Part shown: one piece after another, positions 35,426 to 45,742 of the stretch | Position numbering within the stretch: the stretch's first letter is position 1 | Layout: each line of letters starts with the position of its first letter | Source: Aporrectodea caliginosa | Lineage: Eukaryota; Annelida; Clitellata; Crassiclitellata; Lumbricidae | Reading direction: 5' to 3' | Assembly (NCBI GenBank): GCA_020284085.1 | Contig: JACEVL010000430.1 | Location: forward strand, 248,001 to 312,000 | Length of the DNA: 64,000 nt | The notes under the pieces: model-generated | Told to the model about the DNA's origin: nothing | Databases searched by the model: none | What the model saw: only the letters and a program-made list of their open reading frames with translations | Translations under genes and position numbers: made by a program

Positions 35426-36129
35426 ACATTAATTGGCCTGTAAATCCAAGGACTGTTACAAGACTGACCTATGTTAGGGACTGTGTGAGTACAATAATAT
35501 TGATGTAATAATCTTTATGTAATGTCATGCCTGTGACGTAATTGTAAAGATGACACTATGCACTGGCAAATCAGCGGAGTCTTGGCCACACCATGGGCGG
35601 CAATGTTTTACTTGTCAGGGGGATTCAAACCCCCAGCTCTTCTTCTAATCCCTCAGCAAAGTAACTGAAAATATGTTGGGGTCTGGTATTGACATTGTTC
35701 AAAATTATTTTTGTAAACTAATGTGCAAGATTTGTATAAATCATGTTTTTTTTAGCCTTTAATACGTAAAAAAAATACAAATACTTAGATGTGTGATTAT
35801 TTTAAATCACGAGTCATCAGCAGTTTCATGTGCAACATATTAACATTAGGGCATCCGGACATTCCCCCCCAAACAGTAAGTAGGTAACTCTACCATTGTC
35901 CATGATAACTGTCATTAATCCAACTTCTATTGAAGCAATGACCTTCTTTCATCATTCCAATTTCTATTTAAGCAAAGAATTTCTGTCATCAATCCAGCTT
36001 CTATTAAAGTAAAGAATTATTTTCATCAGTCCAACTTCGAGGAAACATTCGGGGAAAATATCCCGGAGGAAATGTCCTCGACCCTAACATTAGACCTTGA
36101 ACTGCGTTGCGGTCGTGTACTTTAGTAAT

Positions 36130-36220
36130 CTCCAGTGGTCGTAGATGGCAAGAATCTACGGCACATTCATGGTTTATTATCTTATCCAATTTTGGGCACG
36201 GTCACCGAATGGATAGAGTT
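36130..36220 (-). pseudogene. Partial duplicate of MRPL45 last-exon acceptor region (empty site)
   Basis: 36137-36182 repeats the start of the last MRPL45 exon and its acceptor (36650-36687) almost exactly, and 36177-36220 then matches 37107-37150 beyond the LINE insertion. The copy thus represents the same intron/exon junction without the LINE. In sense it reads ILAIYDHW and meets a stop about 21 codons on. It lies past the probable poly(A) site. Confidence 0.75.
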
Positions 36221-36321
36221 TCAAGTCAAGATATCAAAGACCACCATCAGAAAATGTCACAAATCTTTACATCTGACCAACAAATTCCGCATTAAACCTC
36301 ACGATAATAAACTCCCACATT

Positions 36322-36327
36322 TTTATT
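36322..36327 (-). terminator. MRPL45 poly(A) signal candidate
   Basis: AATAAA on the minus strand 46 nt past the TGA. Confidence 0.6.
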
Positions 36328-36372
36328 CTTCATACTTTTCCACCAAATTGCTTCCAGTTTACGGTCCAGGCT

Positions 36373-36663
36373 TCATGCCACAGCAAGATTCTTTCCAGTT
36401 TCCGTCTTTTCCGAATCCGATTTCTTTGTTTCGTCGGACTTCTGTTCCGGCTCTTCTGGCAGTGGACCAAAATCCGGCTTTCGCATCGTTCGAAGAACCG
36501 GCTGACCGGGCGGCATCCAGTCCGGAATGATCTTTCCGTGAATTCTCCACGTGCCATATTCGTCGGCGAGGTGCTTTTCGAAGACGACGTACTCGAGACA
36601 GTCCTTGGCGAGTTTCTCGCTTCCGAACATCAGACGGCCGAAGCGGTCGTAGATGGCAAGAAT
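36373..36663 (-). CDS. MRPL45: MRPL45 last exon
   Basis: Ninety-six codons plus TGA after GCTGTAG, starting [20 protein letters not shown] and including [14 protein letters not shown]. The C-terminal third is charged and low in complexity. A 418-bp LINE fragment sits in the intron only about 24 bp from the acceptor, between branch region and older intron sequence. Confidence 0.95.
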   Translation of the reverse strand: MLAIYDRFGRLMFGSEKLAKDCLEYVVFEKHLADEYGTWRIHGKIIPDWMPPGQPVLRTMRKPDFGPLPEEPEQKSDETKKSDSEKTETGKNLAVA

Positions 36664-39600
36664 CTACAGCACATTCATGTTTTATTGTATTGTATTGCAT
36701 TGTACTGTACTGTATCTGAACATTTATAAAGCACCCCTTGTAGAATGAACCATTCAAAAGCACTCCCAGTGTGCAAGACCCCGAGAGAAGAAGGTTTTAA
36801 GAAAAAAAGAGAGGCTGACAGAAAGAATTGTAGTGCGAGCTGAAGGAGAAAGCGCATTCCAAAGAGAGGGACCAATTGAAGCAAAAGATCAAGACTGAGC
36901 CATAGCAGTTCTAGAACGGGGAACCAGAAGGTCAAGTCTATTAGAAGAGCAAAGTGGACGGTGAGAGGAAGCTGAATGAGGCCGAAGAATTAGGTCCATT
37001 AAGTATTTCAGGGCAAGACCTTGCTGGACCTTGATGATCAGAATACGGATTTTGAATTGAATGCGGACACAGAGAGGCAACCAATGTAGTTGCCTCTCTC
37101 CTTAGTTTTATTATCTTATCTAATCTTGGGCACTGTCGCCGAATGGACAGCGTACTCGGCAGGTAATGCAGAGAGAACGGGTTCCAGCCTACACTCTGGC
37201 CGTCGCTGTGTAAGGACTTTGAGCAAGTCCTTCACAGACAATTGCTCAGCACCATTGATGTTCTGTCGTATGAACTTTGGAAGGAGGGTAATATAAAATA
37301 CAGTCGTACTGTACTGTAATCTAATACCTTCTACTGCGCTATTATCTTAATGAACAAGGTGTTGATAAATGATCACAACAGATCATGTTCTAAGGAAAAT
37401 TATCACTACACATGGTGAGTGCGGGAGTGCAAATCTATATTGGGTGTATGGGGGCTGTGTCTTATTTTGATGATGAGTTTTCACACTGCACAGAAAGCAT
37501 TTCATCACTGCACTTTTCAAGTTACCTCTGCACATTTTGTGCATCACTGCACATTAAAAAGAGCTCTGGATCATGCAGAGAGTACGGGTTCCAGCCTACA
37601 CTCACAAAAAAAGTATCATAAAGTACAGTTGCGTATAACCAGGGCTTTTTTAGTGTGCAGTTCTACACAAAAAGTGCAGTTCTAAATGAAATTGTGCAGT
37701 TGTAAAAGCAATTTTGTGCAGTTAAAAATAGCTAAAAAAAGGTCATTGGAAATAATTTACCAAACTTTTCGAAAAAGAGAGAAGTGGTTGTGCAGTTCTA
37801 AAAATTCTTTTAAAAAGCCCTGCGTATAACTACTGGGTATGTGTACAATAATTTATCACACAACTTTTGAGTACATGTACCGCTATGATTACAACTGCAG
37901 TTACAAGTACAGTTACACCGGCAATTTTTTTTAGCATAGTTACAGTTACAATGGCAATGTGCGTAATCCAGTCACCCACCTGTTTCGTCATGAATCTGAC
38001 TGTGACTTGTGCATAGAGATTCTCTTTGCTCATCATTTCTGTTGTTCGTACGTGGACGACTCGTGGAGGCTCCAGCAACTCAACATACTTCCATCGGAAG
38101 CTCTTGTTCTCCAGTTTCCACGTCATCTCCTTGATTGGAAAAAAACAACAATGTTGCAGTGCATGTCTAAAATTTTCGGATTACACAAAATTACATAGCA
38201 GTTGCATTGTTGTCTTGAGGATGTGATTTTCATGGGGAGAGGGTGTGATTTCTATAGGAAAGGCTGCGATTTTATAGGGAGAGGGTGTGATTTTCATGGT
38301 GACAGGATGCGATTTTCATAGGTAGAGGGTGTCATTTTATGGGTGAGAATGCAATTTTTCATGGGGAGAGGGTGTGCTTTTACATTGGGATAGGGTGTGA
38401 TTTGCATAGGAAAGCTGCTATATTCCATGGAGGGAGAGTGTGATTTTTTCCTGGGAGAGTGTGCTTAGCTTAGCTTAGCATTAGCTTGTGATCTCACTGG
38501 AATATCATCATCATCATAAACCATGGGTTCAACGCCTGTAGGTGTCCAATGGAATATGACCTCATTAGACTACAATCTCACTAGACCTCATTAAAATGCA
38601 GTACTTTACGACTTCAACAGGTAACGTAAAACTGATTACAGGATAGGCTTTCTCCGTGACGAGCTCATGAAGTCGATCTTCATTCTTTTTGATACTGCAG
38701 AAAAAGCAAACACTTAATCTTTACGAATCAAAAAATTTTGTTCTTTGTACACTTGTTTTAACACTTAATTTCAACGAGAAACTTACTCTGATCAGAGATC
38801 CATCAATTGAACGGTAGCGGGATCGAATGATAAAATGAGCAGTAGGACAGATGGGCGCCTTGCATGGCTGCCATACAGTTAAATTCAACTCCTATACTAA
38901 TAATCTTGTGATCATCCTTTCATACTATGACTTGTAATCATACTGCATTCATGCCAGTTTGAATTAATAAACGAAGATTATGATTATTATCTTTATTTGA
39001 AAATAGGTCTAGAAAACTCCAATCAGTCATTCCCCCAAACAAAAGATAAATGTGACTTCATAGAACTGCAATTGTAAATGTTAATTTATATAGCACCTCT
39101 TCGAGGAAACTCGTCAGAGGTGCTCCCGACCTCATTACACAAGGCCATGATTGAATAGAATGGCCTTCAGCCGGTTGCGAAAGTAAAAGGAGCTCGTGTC
39201 TGTCTCTCTGACATAACAACTGAACTACTTTTGCATCAGGCTCCATATAAATTTACCATAACATTTCATGATACAACATGGTACACGGCACAACGATCAC
39301 ACACTCACTCTTCAAGGAGTTTGTGAGTCTCGATGTAAGTCTGGAGCGCGCTATCCGCAAATTCCTTCGTATCAAAGGTCTCCTCAAACTGGCGAATCTT
39401 GCGGACCTGGAGGAACGACTTTCCCTTCTTCTCCAGTTCAGTAAGTCTCTGCTTTGCACCCTGATCAGTTCAAACACAAGAATAATGTAACATAGACTAC
39501 CAAAAATTCATAATGCATCTTTTGCTAACCTCTAAAAAGGCGCTATACAAATAAATATAAATCTGATGTCCCAGAGCAGGGTGGCAAACCTAAGAGCAAC

Positions 39601-41727
39601 CAACTACTGTGAATCCTTCCACGTTGCACTGCAGCAGCAAGAGATGGAGAAACAACCAGATCACTCTGTGCTGCAGTATTTATGTGTATGTAAGTAAGTA
39701 AGTAAGTAAGTATATTCTTTATTGAACCAGTTGCAATCCGCATTCTGGTGTACATACATCATATATAATAAACAATAAACAATCAACATGCATGTAGGCA
39801 TGTTGTATGCATGTAGGTATGAATTGCTCTATCAAAGGCATGCACCTACATACATCTGCATATATTTTCAGCGAGTGGTCAGCTACTGAGCTACCACCTG
39901 ACCATACGAAAAACACAGGAAATTGCTTTCTAAGGCGAGTGAAACCAACTTCCGCAGATGCTCACCTGTCCAGAGACTGGAGAAGCCAAGCCATCTCCCT
40001 CAGGTGGAACGTACTGCTCAAATATCGTACCTACAAAAACCGCAACAAACCAGTAACATAAATTTACCTGTGATAAGCTAACTCTACATATAATAATATG
40101 TATTGTATGGCAATGTAATATTTTAATATGTGGTAATGTCTGCACAGCAATGTTATTTTCGTTGTGGTCATGTAATTTTCTGTATGGTAATGTATCTTTG
40201 GTATAGAAATGTAACTTATTTTCCATGTGGCAATGTAATTTTATGTATGGTAATGTAATTGATGAATGGTAATTTAATTGTCCATATGGTAAAGTAATGT
40301 ATGTAAGTGTCAGTGTCATTGCATCATATCTAAATTTAATGAAAATTCCTTAGTGCTTTAGTTTTCTTATTACTCTGCAGCTTAAATCTAATCTAATCTA
40401 ATCTGTAAACTTGTACAGCACCCCCGCTATAATGCACAAGGCGCTTATCAAGTTGATAGTCACTCCTAGCGCACACTTGTTTGTGTGAGTGTATATGTAT
40501 GTGTGTATGCATCTGTAGGTGTATATGTGTGTATGTGAACGCATAGGTGTATAAGCACGTATGTATGTATATATCAAGACAATAAATACACCACTGTTTA
40601 AGGAGCTCCCAAAAGTGCTTCAGTATCCTCAGCAAAGCAATGAAAAAATATATTTTTTCGAAGGTACCCTATTGAATTCAGAATTTACTTAGGAGCGTAG
40701 CAATGCTCAACATAAACAGATAAGTACATAAGTAAGTAAGTAAATCAATAAATCTAATGAAATCCGAACTTGTGCTGGAGATGATGATGTTTCGGTCTTG
40801 GAAGGTTCTCGGCGGCGCATGGCCACGTCGTTTCAACTCGGCGCGAAACTCGTCTGGTGCCATATTCGCCTCCCGCCGAATCTTTTCAAAGTTTGGCAGA
40901 TCAATCTACACAGTCGGAGGAAATCAAAAACAATAAAGTAAGTGTATGATAATCAATGTCTTATTAATGTATGATAATCAATCAATCAGTGCTTCCATAA
41001 TAAAAAAGAGCATATAAGATACAGAGTGATACATGACGACATAAAAACAAATCAATAAAAATAAAATAAAACATAAATCAAATCAAATCTAGTAAAATAA
41101 AAGCAAATATGCATGTAAATAATAATAATATTATTTGCTTATTAATTCAAACAGACATGCATGTAGTAAGATTACGTGATGATATAGTAGTAACAGATGA
41201 TAACAAGTTTAACAGGAGGCGCCCATCTATCCTACTGCTCAGTTTAGTCGCTCCAAGGGAGTTGAAGGCCGGGTCAAACTTATGGGCTAGCGGGTATCGA
41301 ACCTGCATCCTTCTGATCTTCGTGCCAGAGTGTTACCATTCAAGCACCTCCCCACTGTATGTATGCATGTATTGTATATCAATGCTCAACACTGGATTAA
41401 CAGGAATTATGCATTATTAGCAATATCAAAAGGAATTAATAAATCCATTTCATGCTAGTAAAAATAAGCAGACCAGTAGCAAAGAATCAACAAGATCATA
41501 AGAAATCACTGGAAAATTAGGAACCAGCCATTAAATTCTTTAATAATTTAATAAAGTAGATTATATTTAATAATAATGCTTCATGCATTGACAGAATGTT
41601 CTCAAGACAAAAAGTTATTGCTGACCTTTTGAACTTTGGCTGCCCTGAGTTTTCGCCATTTGACATCCCAGTGCTTTGAACGAACACAGCCAGCATAAAT
41701 GGCGGCTAAGTCAGTGACAAACAAGCT
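36373..41727 (-). CDS. MRPL45: Large ribosomal subunit protein mL45, mitochondrial (5' end not certain)
   Basis: Encodes mL45, a Tim44-like-fold protein of the mitochondrial large ribosomal subunit that lies near the exit tunnel and helps anchor the ribosome to the inner membrane. Exons on the minus strand are 41727-41626, 40905-40770, 40030-39966, 39460-39309, 38694-38640, 38129-37980 and 36663-36373. All are GT-AG and in phase, giving 316 residues plus TGA. Family blocks in order are [90 protein letters not shown] and [17 protein letters not shown]. The Lys/Glu/Ser-rich tail after [10 protein letters not shown] is poorly conserved, as usual. An AATAAA lies about 46 nt past the stop (36327-36322). 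The exon with the initiator Met and the start of the targeting peptide is missing from this list. Confidence 0.94.
36687..37104 (-). mobile_element. 5'-truncated LINE in MRPL45 intron with 8-bp duplication
   Basis: Flanked by GTTTTATT (36679-36686 and 37105-37112). The minus strand shows WN-AL and FFLK-like remnants and the tail GGGAGTGCTTTTGAATGG, AAGGGGTGCTTTATAAATG, then a TACAG/TACAA repeat. It lies about 24 bp from the last MRPL45 exon. Confidence 0.78.
37640..37822. mobile_element. hAT-like MITE with GTGCAGTT repeats
   Basis: Ends CAGGGCTTTTTTAG and CAGGGCTTTTTAAAAG with a perfect 8-bp duplication CGTATAAC (37632-37639, 37823-37830). Four or five copies of TGTGCAGTT fill its 183 bp. 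It lies about 150 bp from an MRPL45 exon. Confidence 0.88.
37980..38129 (-). CDS. MRPL45: MRPL45 exon
   Basis: Fifty codons starting [20 protein letters not shown] and ending VTVRFMTKQ before GTGGGT. The acceptor AATCAAG is weak, but the reading matches the family from its first residue. Confidence 0.93.
38215..38465. repeat. Degenerate minisatellite in MRPL45 intron
   Basis: About nine copies of a 25-30-bp unit GGGAGAGGGTGTGATTTTCA with small changes. Confidence 0.8.
38504..38553 (-). mobile_element. RTE-like LINE 3' tip
   Basis: ATCATCATCATCATAAACCATGGG followed by GCCTGTAGGTGTCCAATG matches the 3' end of the element at 11149. Only about 50 bp remain, in an MRPL45 intron. Confidence 0.6.
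38640..38694 (-). CDS. MRPL45: MRPL45 exon
   Basis: A 55-nt exon reading (D)[18 protein letters not shown] between CTGCAG and GTAATC. It bridges the flanking exons exactly and is too short for ORF calling. Confidence 0.93.
38813..38990 (+). mobile_element. SINE-C, 5'-truncated copy
   Basis: AGCGGGATCGAATGAT, GATGGGCGCCTTGCATGGC, GATCATCCTTTCATAC, and the end GAATTAATAAACGAAGATTATG. In an MRPL45 intron. Confidence 0.72.
39309..39460 (-). CDS. MRPL45: MRPL45 exon
   Basis: After GATCAG it reads [20 protein letters not shown], then [13 protein letters not shown] and an ETHKLLE helix. It ends after two bases before GTGAGT. A second AG 12 nt downstream would drop only GAKQ; the longer form fits the family better. 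Confidence 0.92.
39966..40030 (-). CDS. MRPL45: MRPL45 exon
   Basis: Completes the Ser codon and reads [20 protein letters not shown]; the YVPPEGD block is diagnostic. Acceptor TTTGTAG, donor GTGAGC. Confidence 0.94.
40085..40320. repeat. Degenerate ATGGTAATGTAATT repeat in MRPL45 intron
   Basis: About a dozen imperfect copies of a 20-bp unit based on TATGGTAATGTAATTTT. Confidence 0.65.
40770..40905 (-). CDS. MRPL45: MRPL45 exon
   Basis: Reads [20 protein letters not shown] and then a [11 protein letters not shown] segment. Acceptor TGTGTAG; it ends with one base of a Ser codon before GTTCGG. Confidence 0.93.
41150..41358 (-). mobile_element. SINE-C-like copy
   Basis: Minus strand: GGGGAGGTGCTTGAATGGTA, CGGGTATCGAACC-type B box inverse near 41290, GGGCGCCTCCTGTTAAAC. 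Divergent head, same body order. Confidence 0.6.
41626..41727 (-). CDS. MRPL45: MRPL45 exon with end of targeting region
   Basis: Thirty-four codons, phase 0 at both ends, from [20 protein letters not shown] to the basic block KLRAAKVQK. Acceptor TTGCAG, donor GTCAGC. No in-frame ATG lies just upstream, so another exon must supply the start. Confidence 0.9.
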
Positions 41728-41764
41728 CTGCAACACATTATACGTATGTATGAAGTTAATTCAT

Positions 41765-41855
41765 TCTGAGCATTTTGCATAGCGCCCCTTCAAGAACCAA
41801 CTCTGGAGCGCTCCCAGTCCAGCCACGACTGAAGAAAAAACACTTGGGCAACATG
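41765..41855 (-). mobile_element. LINE/SINE tail fragment
   Basis: Contains the minus-strand tail GGAGCGCTCCAGAGTTGG, TGAAGGGGCGCTATGCAAAA. About 90 bp only. Confidence 0.6.
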
Positions 41856-42347
41856 TGTATGTATGAAGTGTATGAATATCAATCGCTCAGCAGCAAATCG
41901 GATGAAATCTGGAGAAGTTCAACGACAGTTTTACCAATTACAAATAAGCCATAATATCACGCTTGGATCTGAAAGTTTTTATTCGTTCTAAAATCGACTT
42001 TATTGTGCAATGGCTTTTAATTATAGCAAAAACGGCAAGCTCATAGAATCGGGGACTGAAGGATATAGTGTGTACACTTACTGGCGTCGTGAGTGTCGGC
42101 TAGGGTCAGGGTTAGGGTTAGTGTCGTCGTTAGAAAATCTGGTACCGTCCGGCGTTCGCGCAGCATGCCCAAAGATACTGTATAATCCTTCAGCCCACTA
42201 TACTAAAAGTTTGCCGCAAATACTCGATTTCATTAATAAGTTAATAACATTTCAAAAATATGAAAAACTAATTTACGACGTCTCAAATTTATGTAAGTGC
42301 TAGATAAACGGCTTAACCTGGGACTATTATTACGGACTAGTAATAAT

Positions 42348-42628
42348 GGGTGCGGGCCGAATCCCCGAAACCCGAATCCCCGAAAGGCATTTCGGCCGAA
42401 TCCCCGAAATTGATTTTCTAAGTCCAACTCGAAGAATATAATTAACAAATAAACATTTGAATAGGCAGTATATCGAAATGCATCAAGACCACGCTAAGTC
42501 TATGTCATGTTTACAATTTAACTCTGAATAGCTCCGCTGCTTTCTAGAAAACTGTTTTCGGGAAATTGGGCTTTTGTCTGTTTTCAGCGTTTTCGGGGAT
42601 TCGGGTTTCGGGGATTCGGACTGACCCC
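42348..42628. mobile_element. GG-start MITE with CGAATCCCCGAAAC arrays
   Basis: The ends GGGTGCGGGC and GGGGTCAGTC are each followed by two or three copies of CCGAATCCCCGAAA, inverted relative to one another. A perfect 8-bp duplication GTAATAAT (42340-42347, 42629-42636) flanks it. The flanks also form a short inverted repeat (CCTGGGACTATTATTAC). Confidence 0.83.
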
Positions 42629-42849
42629 GTAATAATAGTCCCAGGCTTAACTACCTAGAGCGATAATAGGGTTTATTTCAATACCTTCAGTCCTGAACAC
42701 GATCGGTATGAAATGATTTTATTCAAATAAAGGGCCATGCTTTTCAGAAATATACTAAAACGTAAACTAGTTAAAGATTAATTATAATAATGAAGTTAAT
42801 AGAAGTTAATTGAAGATCATCCTAAGTAACCTTCACGCCGAAACATAGA

Positions 42850-42902
42850 CTATGTATTTTAGAGTATTATAGTAGTCTACTATAATACTCTAAAATACAT
42901 AG
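42850..42902. repeat. Perfect 26-bp inverted repeat with one-base loop
   Basis: CTATGTATTTTAGAGTATTA/TAGTAG is followed by one T and then by its exact reverse complement. Fifty-three bases in all. Confidence 0.93.
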
Positions 42903-42914
42903 ATTTTAGTAGTA

Positions 42915-43005
42915 GTAGTTTCAGTTTAACGACACTGTGTGATAACAAGGACCATTAGTGTCGCCCTCCTCCTTTATTCAGGCTTGGGACTGGCACTGAC
43001 AGCGT
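42915..43005 (+). repeat. SINE-F tail
   Basis: GTTTAACGACACTGTGTGAT, GTCGCCCTCCTCCTTTATTC and AGGCTTGGGACTGGCACTG. Confidence 0.65.
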
Positions 43006-43199
43006 ACGATCAGTGGCGGAGTTTTAGAGTATGATATTTCACGCAATGACATATAAACGCCAGGATATTTTAGCGTCGTTGCCGAGCCTGACTTTAACAT
43101 ATCGGCTTTAGATCGTATACCTAGCACCCGAGTCTCTCGGAGTTTGGCCACGTGGAAAGAGGAAGAGGAGAAGGACGAGAAAGAGGAGGTCTACTTCTG

Positions 43200-44110
43200 G
43201 TCTCTGGTCTGTCTGGCAAGTGGAAACCATACTTGGATTGTCTCGAGACACTGCATGTCTCGGTCCAGAGACGTCTCGAGATAGGTTTTTTAATGTCTCG
43301 GTCTCAGACCCCACTGTCTCGGTCTCGGTCTCGAGGTCATTTCTTGACTTTTTGGAAACTCTCTCGAAGCGAAAGTCTTGTTCTCTTGTAGAAGCGGTCT
43401 CCATAGTTCTCGTGCAAACTGTCTTTAGTTCTGAACTTCTGATAGTATCGCGCTATAAAACTGTCCGGTGCCGAAAGGACAATCGGAAGTAGTGCTAATT
43501 AGCAAACCGGGAGTTTTGAGTTTGTATTTTAAATTATTAGGCCTACTACTTTATTTCAATTTTCTAATTAATTTTCTATCAGTGCAATGTCTTATAAAAA
43601 AAACTCATAATATAGTTAAATTTGCATTCAACGAAAAGCAAAATAAATGGCATGCCGTTTGCCTCTGGTGTAAAGTCAACATTATTAGGCCTATTAAGCG
43701 AAACTCTTGGAACAACATCTATTCTAGGCTACTTTCTCAAGGTGAGTGATGTGATTTATGTCGCTAATATACGGAATTAATGTTGTTGGTTTACATTTTA
43801 GAATCATTAGAAGATTTCAGAATGGCTTAAATATTTAATTTCTTTATAGTTTATAGCCTACTATCAGGTGATCGGTTGATTTCAGTGACTTGTCCCTGGT
43901 AGGCATAATTATTAGACTTCAAAAATTGAGAGAAAAATTGATTTGGGTGACGGGTCCAGTGTGCATTTCACTCGTTTTGAACTGTCTTGAACTGCATGTC
44001 TCGAACCTTGTGTCTCGGTCTCGGACCCCACTGTCTCCGTCTAGATCTCGAAGTTTGATGTCTCGTATTATACAAGTCTGGTGGCAACCGAACTTGGAAT
44101 TTCCATTGGC
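43200..44110. repeat. Region with two clusters of TCTCGGTCTCGAGAC repeats
   Basis: GTCTCGGTCTC-type units with GACCCCACTGTCTC(G/C)GTCT occur at 43240-43390 and 43980-44060, both in the same sense, with unrelated AT-rich DNA between. May be parts of one old element; no ends found. Confidence 0.5.
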
Positions 44111-44364
44111 CATCTCGGGCAACCCCTTTGAATTGAAGCAGCACTCGTGAATAAGCCGCAGGGTGCTCTGTGCGTTTGGTTTTTGAGGTAGAGCTTTAGA
44201 AGTTTTCAGATTACGATATCGATTACTACGACAAAGTACCCGTTGGTCGATGCGATATATTTGTAATCTATGGAATTTCTTTTGTAATCTACAAATCTTG
44301 TAGCAGCTCCTTCCTTTTTAAATGGTACATATTTATCTAACGCCGACGTGTTGATTATACTCTT

Positions 44365-44455
44365 GGTTGCTGTTTAACGACACTGTGTCATAACAAAGAT
44401 GATCAGTGTTGCCCTCTTCCTTTCTCCAGGCTTGGGACTGGCACTACCACAGGTA
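44365..44455 (+). repeat. SINE-F tail
   Basis: GTTTAACGACACTGTGTCAT, GCCCTCTTCCTTTCTCCAGG and CTTGGGACTGGCACTACCAC. Confidence 0.65.
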
Positions 44456-44659
44456 GGGTATACTGGCGGAGTTTTGATTAGGCCTATACTATGAATGGGC
44501 TATATTCGCAAGCGACCAGTTTTGGGTAGCAATCTTATTTCATATAACTTTTCCGCAGAATGCTGCCAAGTAGGCTATAGGCTAGTATATAATGTAGGCC
44601 TATAGCCTACTAATCCGCTGGGTGGCGTAGGCTATGTGTGAAGAAGACGAGTCCATTAA

Positions 44660-45243
44660 TTTTTAACGCTACCACTACTCATCCATTCCTTTGTCGGCAT
44701 CGCCTTGACTATTGCTGCGCGCTCTATGTCGGCCTCCCAGCTAGCTGGGCGGTTGAGTTGCTCAGAGCGGGTCCTGTGCACGGCCGCGCGCCTCATTGGT
44801 CGTATGACTCGTATCCCAAGGTTCGGCCATTTAACCGATTATATGCGGGATGTCCTGCATTGGCCTTATATGCCTAAAGCTTATCCCGCAGCCGGTTGTG
44901 TAGCCTATTGGGTCTGCCTTAGTGTGGCCTTAGGTGTTGCCTCTGCATATTTACAAGAGCTCTGTCGCTCCACCCTGGGTGTGCAGGGACGTTGTGCTCT
45001 CCGCTCCTCTACACTTGGCCTACTCCTCGTCCCCCGTGCGCGTACTGCTAGGCTATTAGACAACCCCGTGCTTTCTCTCTTGTGGGCCCTATGGTATGGA
45101 ATCGGCTCCCATTGGGATTACGCCTCATGCCTAGGGTTTACTCAGACGCGTTTTATTGCAGCCTTAAGACCGTCCTTTTTAGTCAGGGTTGGGTCGGGAG
45201 CGCTCCGGAGTAGAAACCTTGAAGGGGCTCTATATAAATCTCC
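44660..45243 (+). mobile_element. LINE 3' fragment, plus strand
   Basis: Encodes in broken frames RLDYCCALYVGLPAS, FGHLTDYMRDVLHWP and LVPRARTARLLDNPVLSL, with 3' tail GGGAGCGCTCCGGAGTAG, GAAGGGGCTCTATATAAAT. Same family as 27000-27490 in the other orientation. Confidence 0.82.
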
Positions 45244-45259
45244 GTAATGAATGAATGTG

Positions 45260-45475
45260 TTTGCAGAGATCCTGAGTGGCCGAGTGGGTTGGTGCCCGCT
45301 CGTCACGCCGGCGCCCCGGGTTCGCTTCCCGGTCGGGTCGGTTTATCAGAGATTAATTTCTCTGATCTTTACTGCAGGTGGCTCGGTCGCAATTTAAACG
45401 TGGAGTACGAGGTTGCTTTCTGCCTCCGACACTAATCATCTTCGATATGAAAAAGTGTCGTTAAGCCGAAACAAT
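45260..45475 (+). mobile_element. SINE-E (tRNA-Leu/Ser-like head)
   Basis: GATCCTGAGTGGCCGAGTGG, GTTGGTGCCCGCTCGTCACG, CCCCGGGTTCGCTTCCCGG form a long-arm tRNA-like head; the end AAAAAGTGTCGTTAAGCCG is shared with the SINE-F tails. Confidence 0.72.
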
Positions 45476-45484
45476 ATTTTTGAA

Positions 45485-45675
45485 TGTGTTTGCGACTTCA
45501 TTTTCTTAGTATCAGCATATGAGGACGTTTAGCCAGTCTTCTCCCTGGCCGTCTGATCTATCCACTGACAGTCTACAGTCAATGTAGGCTACTTACTAGA
45601 GCCGGGTTCACTAGAGGATGCAGATGGAGCAGAAATCTCGAATCAAATTTCTGCCCTGGCGGAGATTTGAACCAA
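45485..45675 (-). mobile_element. SINE-D, copy 3
   Basis: Minus strand: TTCAAATCTCCGCCAGGGCA, GAGATTTCTGCTCCATCTGC, then the GACTGTAGACTGTCAGTGG and GGCTAAACGTCCTCATATGC blocks. Confidence 0.68.
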
Positions 45676-45742
45676 TTATAGACTATATCGTGCATAATTA
45701 TAGGTATGACGCAAGTTGGATCAGAAGTGAGTCAGACTGCAC

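Noticed and set aside
36135..36530. Plus-strand 131-codon frame across the last MRPL45 exon
   Set aside because: It is the antisense shadow of the MRPL45 exon, whose minus-strand reading matches mL45.
42090..42125. GGGTTAGGGTTAG considered as telomeric repeat
   Set aside because: Only about two units, inside a longer sequence shared with 14763-14820.
43108..43404. Minus-strand frame with ETETETVGSETETL
   Set aside because: Produced by GTCTCGGTCTC repeats; no family resemblance.
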